From Stentor coeruleus (lineage: Eukaryota > Ciliophora > Heterotrichea > Heterotrichida > Stentoridae), in the NCBI GenBank assembly GCA_001970955.1, contig MPUH01000053.1, forward strand, positions 62,001 to 126,000: DNA of 64,000 nt, in the 5' to 3' direction. Numbering within the stretch: position 1 is the first letter of the stretch; each line of letters starts with the position of its first letter. Positions 51,357 to 61,149 of this stretch are shown in pieces. The position numbers were made by a program, and so were the translations under genes. Under the pieces are notes generated by a model, which was not told where the DNA came from, searched no databases, and worked only from the letters and a program-made list of their open reading frames with translations.

Positions 51357-52553
51357 ATGGGAGATGCATCAAATGACTTACCATCAACAAACCCTCCAGA
51401 AGACGACGGATCTCAACTAGAAAAGTTACAAAAAAAGAACGAGCGTCTTCAGCATCTTCTAATCAAAGCTAAAGAAACCATAATGCAATACTCATCCCAA
51501 GTAAATCTTTTAGAAAAAAATCTCTACCAAAGCGAAGTCAAACAAAACGAGCAACAAGCTTACATAAATCAGCTTCTCAAATACGAACCTCCAAATTCTG
51601 ACACAATCACCGAAGTAATCTGCCGAGTCAAAATCCAAGAAGACATTTTTTTCTATGTCAAATCCTCTAAAGGTAATTTCTGGATATCCGATTCAACATT
51701 TAAATGTAAAATCCCTATGCCTGATATAATTGACTCATCATATACAGCTAAAGGTATAAACGATCAAATCCTTTCAATAACTCATGAATGGAAAGAAAAA
51801 TATAAAGACATTTCATTAAAACTATCAATGCAAGAAGAAAAAAACGCATATTTACAAAACCTAGTAAAAGATCAGCAAAATAATATAGAAACATTAGAAA
51901 AAATTAATAAGAAAATGAAAGACTTAGAAATAATCAGTTATGTTGTTGCAAGTACTGAAATATATGATTTGATATTAGATATTGTACTTGAAGATGTATT
52001 AGATAATGGGAAAATTGCTGATATTCAAAAAGCTTTAAGTAGGTATATGAATATGATAGGTGAAGGTGAAGGGATTAGGATTAGAGATCATTGTAGTATA
52101 TTATTGAAAAGTTTATTTGAGACTAGTAAAAGGCTTTTACATGCTAGAAGTGAATTAAAGTCTCAAGATAAGGCTTGGAGGGAAACTTGTGATACTTTAC
52201 TTGTGGAAAAAGAAGATTTTAAACAACAGATAGTTAGATGTAAAAGTGAAATGACTAGTAGGGTAGAGGAATATGAGAAGGAGATTAGGAAGATTAAGGA
52301 AGATAAAAGAAATGAGATTATGAAATATGAGGAAAAATGTAGGAAGTTAGAGGAGGATTTAGCTAAAGGGGTAAATCAACCGTATTTGAAACATGTTTTG
52401 ATGCAGTTTATATGTACGACGGATGGGCAGGTTCAAGAAAGGCTTTTGAATGTGGTTTCGACGATCTTGAACTTTTCACAAGAAGAAATGTTGAAAATCA
52501 AGGAAGCTAGAGCGCCGAAAAGTGTGCTAAATAAGTTTATTAGTTGGCAGTAA
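51357..52553 (+). CDS. Golgin with C-terminal GRIP domain
   Basis: 398 residues, single exon. Coiled coil over ~18-80 and ~165-335, with an unrecognised globular segment between. The last ~55 residues are a GRIP domain: YLKHVLMQFIC, then QERLLNVVSTILNFSQEEM. GRIP domains bind Arl1-GTP on the trans-Golgi network; the conserved Tyr at the start of the motif is present. This makes the protein a likely TGN tether. Start chosen at the first ATG after the G-poor upstream region. Confidence 0.88.
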   Translation: MGDASNDLPSTNPPEDDGSQLEKLQKKNERLQHLLIKAKETIMQYSSQVNLLEKNLYQSEVKQNEQQAYINQLLKYEPPNSDTITEVICRVKIQEDIFFYVKSSKGNFWISDSTFKCKIPMPDIIDSSYTAKGINDQILSITHEWKEKYKDISLKLSMQEEKNAYLQNLVKDQQNNIETLEKINKKMKDLEIISYVVASTEIYDLILDIVLEDVLDNGKIADIQKALSRYMNMIGEGEGIRIRDHCSILLKSLFETSKRLLHARSELKSQDKAWRETCDTLLVEKEDFKQQIVRCKSEMTSRVEEYEKEIRKIKEDKRNEIMKYEEKCRKLEEDLAKGVNQPYLKHVLMQFICTTDGQVQERLLNVVSTILNFSQEEMLKIKEARAPKSVLNKFISWQ

Positions 52554-52596
52554 GAGTAAAAATGAAGATTTAATCTAGTAATAAAAATATTATCTT

Positions 52597-54132
52597 TTAA
52601 ACATAAGTCAGTTCTAAATTCATAGCTTTATAGTCTTCAATTTCAGACATAATAGTTCTCCATTGCATTTTCTGAGGATGAGTCTTAGGAAAAATTTCTT
52701 CTTCCCATGCGCAATACAAGAACTTGTCATTAAACGAGCTGATTGGTTTACAATTTTGACATAAATTTATAATTTTATTAACAAAAATACCTTGTATGCC
52801 ATCATCTTCAGCTAAAAGCAATTGTTTATCAAACTCAGCTACTCTTTCTCCTCTTACATATACCCGCTTTACAGTGTTATTAGATATTTTGCAAATATTC
52901 TCTATTTTATCGTCAATTTTACATATTAAAGTTTTATAAAAAAATCCAATTATACAACCAATAAATATGGTCATACATAAGCAAAATAGAAATACGTAAT
53001 TTGTAGAGAAGTTTGGTAAGCCATATATAAATTCTAAACTTACATCATTAGGCAAACAAGCCAAAATATAAAAATTCCTCCCAGTATACAAACTGCTTTT
53101 GCCAATAACCCTTGAAAATTTAAACTTTTTCCCAGAAGGGTCATTAAAATGAAAAACCTTATCACTACCAATAGTACTATTTTGTATATCACCCCAAATT
53201 TCATCATTAATCCCAATACTTGTATAAACAGCAGGAAGTAATAATAAAAACCTACTCAATTCAGGTGTAGAATACAAAATAAGTCCTCCACTTGTTAAAT
53301 ATATAATAAACCCATTTCCCATAAATTCTGTTCCAAATACTTTTTTACTAAAAGATTCAAGATTTATATCAACTGCAGCTACAGCATAAGTTTTCCCATT
53401 CTTTTTTAATGATTGAGATACTGTTATCATCCAGTCTCCATTTATAAAATCTTTATATGGTTCTGTCATTGTTGGATAATCATGTGATTCTTCAGCTCTA
53501 TAATACCATTCTCTTACGGTTGGGTCATAATCTACGTTTCCGAATACAAGGCCAGGATATGAATTTAGTATTTTATCAGTATCAAAGCCGATGTAGACAT
53601 AAAAAAATAGGTCGAGTTTTAAAAGGTCATAAAAACAGTCAAAAGTCGCTTGTTTTTGTATAAGATTTTCACCTTCTTGGCTTAGGATTTCATAGTTTGA
53701 ACGAAATAAACTTTTTCTGCTAAGGGTAAATCCGAGGGGGTCTGAGAAATCTACTTCTTCTAATGGTATAAAACTCTTCTCAATCATTGGAATTGGAGGT
53801 AAGAGTGGGTTTTGACCTTCAAGTACAAGTTTTTCTAGGTTTGTAGTAATTTGCATGTAGTTGCTATAGAATTCAAACTCTCTAAGCACTTTAAGTGTCA
53901 CCTGCCTATATATCCCTTACTCTGCAATAAGCTTCAGTTTTTTCTCTTCATCCTTCTCCAAAGCATTAATAGCTTTCAAATAAAAAATATCCCTAAAATA
54001 CATCACTTGGCTTGTCCCAACACAAGTTATCGCTAACATAAACAACCCTAATATTCCAATCCAAGCCATCAATAGAAAATACTTAATTTTCACTTCAAAA
54101 AAATACCTCCTCATCCTATCATTTAAAAACAT
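52597..54132 (-). CDS. Membrane protein with extracellular dCACHE domain
   Basis: Two exons, 54132-53921 and 53905-52597, across a 15-nt intron at 53906-53920; 506 residues. A transmembrane helix at ~18-41 is followed by a ~350-residue extracellular region with a CACHE fold: YDPTVREWYYRA, EPYKDFINGDWMITVSQSL and TYAVAAVDINLESF. A second helix lies near ~370-395 and a cytosolic tail of ~105 residues ends the chain. CACHE domains sense small molecules in bacterial chemoreceptors and in eukaryotic alpha2delta subunits. No kinase, cyclase or HAMP domain follows, so output must come from a partner. The start is 94 bases from the divergent cytochrome c1 gene. Confidence 0.88.
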
Positions 54133-54226
54133 TTATATATCTTCTTACAAAATCCTTTAAATCTTTAACCTTATGCATCTCAAAAATACGATATTCTTAA
54201 CCTTAAATTCCAATATCTAATAATAA

Positions 54227-55201
54227 ATGGTCACGCTATTACGTACACCAGCTCTAGTCTGGGCGACTGGGGTCTGCATGTGGCTCGCTAATGAAGAAAA
54301 ATGTAAGTGTTGGATGTATCGTGATGATATTGGTATGAGAAGAGGTATCAAAGGTTACGAAGAACAAGCTATGATTGATAAGTTCCATTGGCCTTTTGAA
54401 AGGTATTTTGGGACTTATTCAGCTTTGACTTTAAGACGTGGGTTTAAGGTTTTTACTCGTTCATGTAATACTTGTCACTCGATGGTTATGAACAAGTATG
54501 ATTATTTGATTAAAAAAGCCTTTAGACAAAATGAGTTAGGGAATATTGTCAAAGAACTTGCTCCTGTTTCACCTGGTCACTGGTATTTGAAAGGCTGTTT
54601 CAGACATGAGTGGAAGGAGAGGGATAAGAAAATTTCTGACTTTATGTTCTCCCCGTATATCTCCCCTGATCATGCCAGGTCTGCGAATGGTGGCGCATAC
54701 CCGGCGGATTTAAGTAGGATTGGGATTTCTAAGCCTGGTGGACCTGCTTATGTTTATAATATCATGACTGGATACCATCATGAGCCTCCTTTTGGCATTG
54801 ATGTTCCTGAAGGCAAGCATTTCAACCCTTTCTTTAAGCATATGATCATTGGAATGCCCAGACCTCTTTATGATGGAATGATGGAATATGAAGATGGTAC
54901 ACCTGCTTCAACACCACAGATGGCTTATGACGTTTCTGAATTCTGTCATTTTATGGCTTCAAAGGACAATCTTGAATACAGAATTGGTTGGATGAAATTC
55001 GCCCTTATGATTTTCACTGTCACTCCATTTATGTACTTTAGGGTTAAAGTTGCTAGAACTTCAATTTGGCACATGAGAGTTGAGATGTATAATGTGTCTG
55101 ATGGATATAAGAAATACAAGTATTTCAATAGGTTCTTTAAAGTCAAAAGAGCATTTGGATGGAAGAGATACCATCCTAGAGCATACTTTATTGGCAAGTA
55201 A
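54227..55201 (+). CDS. CYC1: Cytochrome c1, mitochondrial complex III
   Basis: 324 residues, single exon. Heme c is bound at C80-N-T-C83-H84. The axial Met is in IGMPRPLYDG, followed by YEDGTPASTPQMAYDVSEF, a classic c1 segment. The C-terminal anchor helix is at ~262-282 (KFALMIFTVTPFMYF). It passes electrons from the Rieske protein to cytochrome c in the inner membrane. The N-terminal region is short and no classical presequence is evident, which is common in ciliate mitochondrial proteins. The 3' end (last 53 bases) is doubled after the N at 55202, but the frame and stop are complete. Confidence 0.95.
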   Translation: MVTLLRTPALVWATGVCMWLANEEKCKCWMYRDDIGMRRGIKGYEEQAMIDKFHWPFERYFGTYSALTLRRGFKVFTRSCNTCHSMVMNKYDYLIKKAFRQNELGNIVKELAPVSPGHWYLKGCFRHEWKERDKKISDFMFSPYISPDHARSANGGAYPADLSRIGISKPGGPAYVYNIMTGYHHEPPFGIDVPEGKHFNPFFKHMIIGMPRPLYDGMMEYEDGTPASTPQMAYDVSEFCHFMASKDNLEYRIGWMKFALMIFTVTPFMYFRVKVARTSIWHMRVEMYNVSDGYKKYKYFNRFFKVKRAFGWKRYHPRAYFIGK

Positions 55202-55255
55202 NGAGCATTTGGATGGAAGAGATACCATCCTAGAGCATACTTTATTGGCAAGTAA
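55149..55255. repeat. Assembly join: 53-bp duplication around N at 55202
   Basis: Bases 55149-55201 recur at 55203-55255, covering the end of cytochrome c1. Confidence 0.85.
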
Positions 55256-55586
55256 ATAGCCTAATAGATTTTAGATGAATATTCAGTTAGGGGTTTATTA
55301 TGAGTGGTTAAAAGATTTCTTTGTATAAGAATTTTTTATGAGTAGGAAAATGTGAGATATGATAATGGAAGAATTTAAAATTGTATTAAAAGTAAATTCT
55401 ATTTTTTTAGTGAGGATTANAATAGCCTAATAGATTTTAGATGAATATTCAGTTAGGGGTTTATTATGAGTGGTTAAAAGATTTGCTTTGTATAAGAATT
55501 TTTTATGAGTAGGAAAATGTGAGATATGATAATGGTAGAATTTAAAATTGTATTAAAAGTAAATTCTATTTTTTTAGTGAGGATTG
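55255..55586. repeat. Assembly join: ~165-bp duplication around N at 55420, copies differ
   Basis: Bases 55255-55419 recur from 55421 with at least two differences (TTTCTTTG/TTTGCTTTG and GGAAGAA/GGTAGAA). The differences suggest two alleles or sequencing error at a contig end. Confidence 0.8.
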
Positions 55587-55845
55587 TTGATTTTTTTATA
55601 TTAGAGGCTTATTTGGAAGAATAATTGTGTAATTTTTTTTGGGTATTTGAATTTTGAAATAGTTTAGGTTTTTTCCATCAGGTGAAGTGGATATGAATTT
55701 ACAGGTTTTTATTGAAGAGATATTCAAAAATGATTTTTTACAACAAAACTATATCTTAAATTCCAAACCACCAAAAATAATCCTTTTTACATCACAGCAT
55801 AAATCCTCATTTCAAAACCTATAATCTATAGCTTATCTAAACGGC
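55587..55845. other. Intergenic gap between convergent genes
   Basis: Between cytochrome c1 and SCS-beta. The first part is G-rich, the second C-rich on the plus strand. No gene recognised. Confidence 0.5.
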
Positions 55846-57132
55846 CTATGCCATTTTATAGTCAAAAACAACTTTGACTCCAGACTCCTTCGCAATCCTC
55901 AGCATTTTCGAAATCGACACAACTTTTTTCACAGCCTTTTCTTCATCAGGCTCATACATCGCATGAATATTACTCTTAGCGACAATATCCTTCGCTTCTT
56001 GCCAATTTGTCCCACAAAGCCTTGCGACAATTGGCTTAGTAAAATTCACCCTTTCCGCAGCTTTTACAAGTCCACTTGCAATAATATCACATCTCATAAT
56101 CCCCCCAAAAATATTAATCAATACCGAATCCACTTTAGGATTGATTTGTAAAATCTTCAAAGCACTAACAATTTGCTCTTCTTGAGCTCCTCCACCAACA
56201 TCTAAGAAATTAGCTGGACTTCCACCTAAAAGTTTAATTAGATCCATTGTTGCCATAGCTAAACCAGCACCATTAACTAAACATCCAATGCTTCCATTCA
56301 TAGAAATATAACTAAGTCCAGCATTATGTGCTTCTAATTCATCAAGATTTTCTTGTCTTAGATCTCTTTCATTATGTGTAGCTTTTTGTCTGAATATAGC
56401 ATTATCATCAAAATTCAGTTTAGCATCACATACTACAATTTCTCCATCAATTGTAACCCCAAGTGGGTTAACTTCAAGGAGTAGCATATCTTTTTGTGTA
56501 AAACAGGCGTACATGTTGATGAGTAATCTGTGGATTTCTTGATATTTGGTATGATCGAAACCTAGATTATTCGTAACTTCTTCTGAGAGTTCAAGTGTTA
56601 CACCTCGCTTTAATGAAATTGGCACTTTAAATATATCGTTTGGGTTTCGGTTTGATACCTCTTCTATATCCATACCTCCTTGTGTTGAGTAAACAAGGAC
56701 TGGTCCTCCGAATTTCCTGTCTAATAAGAATGCTAAATAGAACTCTTTTGATAATACAAGTTTTTTCATCACTAAAACCTTATCAACTATTTTCCCTTCT
56801 TCTCCTGTTTGCTTGGTTACCAAATGCTTCCCAATCATACACGAGGCTACACCTTGAACCTCACCTTGGGTTATAATTTGAACACCTCCTTGAAGACCAC
56901 CTTCAAATTTTCCTTTTCCTCTTCCTCCAGCAAGTACCTGGGCTTTGATAACAACTTTTTCATCTCCGATTTCTTCTGCTATATGCTTTGCTTCATCTGG
57001 TGAAAAAGCAACTTTATTGTATGGAGTTGGGATTCCATAAGACTTCAAGAGCATCAATCCTTGATACTCGTGTAAGTTATACCCCCTGCACATTGTCGGG
57101 ATGAGCTTTTTGAAAAGGGTTTTGGTCCACAT
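55846..57132 (-). CDS. Succinyl-CoA synthetase beta subunit, mitochondrial
   Basis: 428 residues, single exon. The first ~20 residues are basic and hydrophobic (MWTKTLFKKLIPTMCRG), fitting a mitochondrial presequence. NLHEYQG then opens the ATP-grasp fold. Other marks are VVIKAQVLAGGRGKGKF, LLLEVNPLG, GCLVNGAGLAMATMD, LDVGGGA and NIFGGIMRCD, all typical of the beta subunit. With the alpha subunit it makes ATP or GTP from succinyl-CoA in the TCA cycle; ADP or GDP specificity is not decided here. Full family length. Confidence 0.95.
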   Translation of the reverse strand: MWTKTLFKKLIPTMCRGYNLHEYQGLMLLKSYGIPTPYNKVAFSPDEAKHIAEEIGDEKVVIKAQVLAGGRGKGKFEGGLQGGVQIITQGEVQGVASCMIGKHLVTKQTGEEGKIVDKVLVMKKLVLSKEFYLAFLLDRKFGGPVLVYSTQGGMDIEEVSNRNPNDIFKVPISLKRGVTLELSEEVTNNLGFDHTKYQEIHRLLINMYACFTQKDMLLLEVNPLGVTIDGEIVVCDAKLNFDDNAIFRQKATHNERDLRQENLDELEAHNAGLSYISMNGSIGCLVNGAGLAMATMDLIKLLGGSPANFLDVGGGAQEEQIVSALKILQINPKVDSVLINIFGGIMRCDIIASGLVKAAERVNFTKPIVARLCGTNWQEAKDIVAKSNIHAMYEPDEEKAVKKVVSISKMLRIAKESGVKVVFDYKMA

Positions 57133-57341
57133 TTATGAGTTTAACGTCAGAGATAATTGATAATGTTTTAGTAAGTTTTTTGATTATGTGGTATAAAAGA
57201 TTGAAATTTAGTTTTTTTGGGTAAGAATTTTAGGTATGAAGAGTTTGTATTAGGATTTTGAAATAAAAAAGAAAGCTGGAGAGATAAGGATAAATAGGTT
57301 ATATCGACATATATAACCTATATAAAAAATCTAGGCTATAA

Positions 57342-57974
57342 ATGGCTGGAGTCACACTTTACTATTTCGATCTATACGCAAGAGGTGAACTTATACGTAT
57401 GATTCTAACCTACCAAGGTATAGAGTTCAATGACCATAGAGTAGCTTTTGCAGAATGGCCTGAACTCAGTTCTTCTGGTCTAGCAGAGTTTGGTCAACTC
57501 CCAGTATTAGAAATCGATGGATTAAAGCTTGTAGAAAGCCGTTCAATAGCCCGTTATCTATGTCAGAAATACGGGTACTATCCAAGTGATGTTACTGATG
57601 TTTATTGGGTTGAATCTATTTGTGATCTTAAAGAAGATATTTATGCTGCTGTTGCTAAAGCTATTTGGACTAAAGATCATGAAACTATTGCTAAGGTTTA
57701 TGATGAAGATATCCCATGGTGGCTACAAAAAATCGAAGCTAGACTATTGAGAAATAATAATGGGGATGGATGGTTTGTTGGTAATTCGATAACAAGAGCA
57801 GATTTTGAAATCTTTGAATTGTTGTGGGATGGGCTATTGAGACCAGGGCTTATTGAAAAGTATTCAGCTTTGATTGCAGCTACTCCTAAACTTGATGCAT
57901 TTGTTAAGAGGTTTTTGGAAAATTCGCAGAGAATTAGGGAGTATTTGGAGTCAAGGCCAAAGTGCGATTTTTAG
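57342..57974 (+). CDS. Glutathione S-transferase, sigma-like
   Basis: 210 residues, single exon. The thioredoxin-like N-terminal half has TLYYFDLYARGELIR with the catalytic Tyr at position 7 or 8, GQLPVLEIDG (cis-Pro) and VESRSIARYL, where Glu/Ser bind the glutathione gamma-glutamyl group. The helical C-terminal half follows. It conjugates glutathione to electrophiles in the cytosol. The sequence order best fits the sigma/mu group. The start is 209 bases from the divergent SCS-beta gene. Confidence 0.92.
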   Translation: MAGVTLYYFDLYARGELIRMILTYQGIEFNDHRVAFAEWPELSSSGLAEFGQLPVLEIDGLKLVESRSIARYLCQKYGYYPSDVTDVYWVESICDLKEDIYAAVAKAIWTKDHETIAKVYDEDIPWWLQKIEARLLRNNNGDGWFVGNSITRADFEIFELLWDGLLRPGLIEKYSALIAATPKLDAFVKRFLENSQRIREYLESRPKCDF

Positions 57975-58546
57975 GTTAGTTTTATAGATTTTTACACAAT
58001 ATTTGTCTTTTTTTGTAGGAATTTTTTGATTTTTTATGGTTTTAGGTCAGAATGATGATTTGAAATTAGGAGTGTATTAGGGAAAAGTGGAATTGGGTTA
58101 TTTTTTCATGCGAATTTTGGCAAACTGTAAAAGTTATTTGGGATATAATAAGTTATTTTTAAGCACAATTCTTTTATTCACAAAAATCTAAATTTATCAT
58201 TATCTAAAAGTAAACATAATATCCAAAAATAAAAAAACCATTCACAATAAACTATAATTTCCAACAAATCCAAAAACTACCTCTACTATAAAAATCTTAT
58301 CAAAACTTATAAACTTCATAATAAATCATCATTCTTATATTATTTTCTATTTTTCTATAAAAACTATTACAATAAATCAACATCATATTTCAAACCTAAT
58401 CTTAAACCATATCATCGACATCAAATCTAAATCCTATTCCAATCCTACAAATCAAATTTCTATTCACACAAACCTTTACCTAAAGCCATTTTCACTCGAA
58501 TTATCTTTTTCTATGTAATTATTTATCATAAAATAATTTATTACAT
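57975..58546. other. Intergenic gap between tandem plus-strand genes
   Basis: 572 bases. G-rich and C-poor on the plus strand to about 58150, then C-rich and G-poor up to the kinesin-like start. No gene recognised. Confidence 0.55.
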
Positions 58547-60328
58547 ATGAGCACAAATACATACACCCTTGAAGAATATGAAAGTATATGTAAAGAGTTC
58601 TCAGAGTATAAAGCTGAAACAAAAGAATACGAAGAGGCTCTTGAAAGCGAAATCGCCGACAAGGATGAAAAAATCCATATAATTAGCTCTGAAAATGCGG
58701 ATCTAAAATTTGAAGTCTCTGCTCTTAAAGGGAGGTTAAAACAAAACGAACAAGAAATCAGCAGGCTTTTAACAGAACTTGAAATAAAAAACAAAAGTCT
58801 TCTACAGTATACATTACACAAAAGACAGTTAGAAGAAGTTAACGATCATTGGGAAAAATCATCAAGGGTATTAGAATTTTCTCGACAGACTTTAGAAGAG
58901 AAACTTAATGAAGCTGAAGAAAATGCGATACTATTCAAAGAAGAGCTTGAAGAAGTGACACAGCAAAAAGAGCAGGAATTGCAAAGATTGAAAGATTCAT
59001 ATAATGAACTTAGACAAGAACTTCTTCAAGCACGTAAACAAGGGAAAAAAATCCATAAGAAATTTGTCATCCAAAGCGAAGCTGATATCCGCATACAAAG
59101 CCCATGTTCCATGTCCCGAAACAGTTCTCGCAAGGCTTCTTTAGAAACCCAAGATTCAGCTAGTACTGTAAAAATCTACGCGAATTTCTCTAAATCTTTA
59201 AACCTCACATCTTTTATCGAAGTTACAACTACTTCAATTTCTATAAAAAACCCAAAATCCCGTGAAAGACTTTTTGAATTTACAAAAGTCTGGGGACCAA
59301 ATACAACATTCTTAGAAATCTCTTCTGAGTTCTTAAGCACTTTCAAATCTGTCTGTGAAGGAAAAAACTGTTGTTTCCTTTCATATGGTCCTTGTAAATC
59401 AGGAAAAACAAGTACAATAGCTGAATTGTTTAATTTTTCTATGAACTATTTTAAGCAAGTCCTTGATGAGAACTCAGCAATTGAATTATCAATATTAGAA
59501 ATTTATAATGAACAAACTAATAACCTAATATCAAACTCTATAGTACAAGACAAAAAAACTATAATTTTATGTAAAAACAACTGGTCTGAAGATATGAAAA
59601 AACTTGTTATTTTGACTATGAATACAAGAAATAAACATATAGAAACTTTTAGTAGTCTTATAATCACATTGAAATTCCTCCTTTTCAACTCTATAATTCA
59701 ATTTGTCGATCTTGCCAGTTCTGAGAAAAACAAATCTTTACCATTTAACGACCTTAGTCTTAAAGAATCCCTATCAGCTAATAGAGCATTATCATCATTA
59801 CAATTAGTCTTATCATCTTTAGCTAATACACAAAAACATATCCCATTTAGAAACTCTTTATTAACAAAAACCGTCCAACAATCTATAAGCACAAATTCAA
59901 CAATTCATCTTATTTTACAATGTAATGGAGAGATTGAAAAACTTTCTGAGACAATATCAACACTTTCTATAGTATCAAGGATTTTACCTTGTAGTAAACT
60001 TATAGGAAAAAGTATTAGAAGTTTAGAAGTTGAGAGGACTTATAAATTACTTGATAATGAAAGAAAAGAAAAACAGAAACTATTGATTTTGTTAGAAAAG
60101 TTAGAAAAGGATATTGAAATATATAAGGCAGCGAGTAGAGGTTTGAGGGATAATTATGAGAATATTGAAAGACCTTTATCTAGTGATAAGAAAGTTGGTA
60201 TTGTTAGATTACCACCAAAAGGGAGACTGAGGAAATCAAGTCAGTCATCTGTGTTGAGTATTAGGACTGTAGCTTCACCTACAAATAAACCTTCAAGGAT
60301 CCCAGGTCCGAAAATTAAATCTACTTAA
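58547..60328 (+). CDS. Kinesin-14-like protein with a degenerate motor
   Basis: 593 residues, single exon. Coiled coil at ~5-170, then a C-terminal kinesin motor at ~200-490, the order of kinesin-14. The P-loop is kept in altered form (GPCKSGKTST, ~281-290), EIYNEQ is present, and HIPFRNSLLTK fits the relay region. Two catalytic parts are lost: switch I NxxSSRSH is replaced by NKHIETFSS, and switch II DLAGSE reads DLASSE (388-393), with the key Gly replaced by Ser. ATP hydrolysis is therefore doubtful, and it may bind microtubules without walking, like the yeast Vik1/Cik1 partners. A basic Ser-rich tail of ~60 residues follows. The family call is good; the loss of activity is inference. Confidence 0.88.
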   Translation: MSTNTYTLEEYESICKEFSEYKAETKEYEEALESEIADKDEKIHIISSENADLKFEVSALKGRLKQNEQEISRLLTELEIKNKSLLQYTLHKRQLEEVNDHWEKSSRVLEFSRQTLEEKLNEAEENAILFKEELEEVTQQKEQELQRLKDSYNELRQELLQARKQGKKIHKKFVIQSEADIRIQSPCSMSRNSSRKASLETQDSASTVKIYANFSKSLNLTSFIEVTTTSISIKNPKSRERLFEFTKVWGPNTTFLEISSEFLSTFKSVCEGKNCCFLSYGPCKSGKTSTIAELFNFSMNYFKQVLDENSAIELSILEIYNEQTNNLISNSIVQDKKTIILCKNNWSEDMKKLVILTMNTRNKHIETFSSLIITLKFLLFNSIIQFVDLASSEKNKSLPFNDLSLKESLSANRALSSLQLVLSSLANTQKHIPFRNSLLTKTVQQSISTNSTIHLILQCNGEIEKLSETISTLSIVSRILPCSKLIGKSIRSLEVERTYKLLDNERKEKQKLLILLEKLEKDIEIYKAASRGLRDNYENIERPLSSDKKVGIVRLPPKGRLRKSSQSSVLSIRTVASPTNKPSRIPGPKIKST

Positions 60329-60425
60329 ATAATTAAATGTATTAGCAGATAGAAAAAGTTAAAGAAATATGAAAAGATATTATACAACAAGGTACTAAGA
60401 TTACTTTATAGGGCAAAACAGAGAT

Positions 60426-60947
60426 CTAACAGATAATGCAGCATGAAGTATGGTTCAAAGCTCGTGTCCTTCTGTAATTTATAAGCAGTCTAACTTGTTG
60501 AGAATTCAAAGCGCCAGGACGATTTTTTCTAATCAAGCTGATCGCATTGTGAGACTCCATGCCGTATTCAATCAAAGCGATTCCAACAAGAACCGGAGCT
60601 CTTCCAAGTCCAGCAAGGCAATGAACAGCAATATATCGAGCTTGTGTATCGTCTATAATATTATCAATAAAGGTCTCTTTTATTAAACTAAGCCACATAG
60701 ATATTTTTGACCTTGAAGGCACAGTGCCGTCTTGGTAATACAAATCCTATATAAAAATTACATGAATTTTTATACCTCTACTTTCAAATACACTCTCATC
60801 ATAATTACCTTCACAAGTCCTTACAAGGTGCTTAACACCTATCATAGCTAGTTGAAGTGCATATTCGATGGCATTTTCCCTAGCTGGAGCATCCATAATT
60901 ATGAATTTCAACTTTTCATGCACAACCAGCGAAGGCTTATTAATCAT
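60426..60947 (-). CDS. PRL-type (PTP4A) protein phosphatase
   Basis: Two exons, 60947-60762 and 60746-60426, across a 15-nt intron at 60747-60761; 168 residues, the PRL length. The active-site loop is HCLAGLGRAP with C105 and R111, and the Ala after Arg is the PRL hallmark. The general acid Asp is in QDGTVPS. The protein ends CIIC, a CaaX box for prenylation, after a second Cys. PRLs sit on membranes and control Mg2+ transporters (CNNM) and growth in animals. It converges with the kinesin-like gene, 97 bases between stops. Confidence 0.93.
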
Positions 60948-60970
60948 TTTCTTTCAATTTTATACTTCGG

Positions 60971-61149
60971 TTTTATATAAATTTTTTAGATATTCTTAGA
61001 ATAGATAGATTTGAGAATTTGATTGAAAGAGAAATTGAGGATTAGATGGTTGGTTTAAANTTTTATATAAATTTTTTAGATATTCTTAGAATAGATAGAT
61101 TTGAGAATTTGATTGAAAGAGAAACTGAGGATTAGATGGTTGGTTTAAA
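60971..61149. repeat. Assembly join: 89-bp duplication around N at 61060
   Basis: Bases 60971-61059 recur at 61061-61149 with one mismatch (AAATTGAGG/AAACTGAGG). Non-coding, upstream of the PRL gene. Confidence 0.85.
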
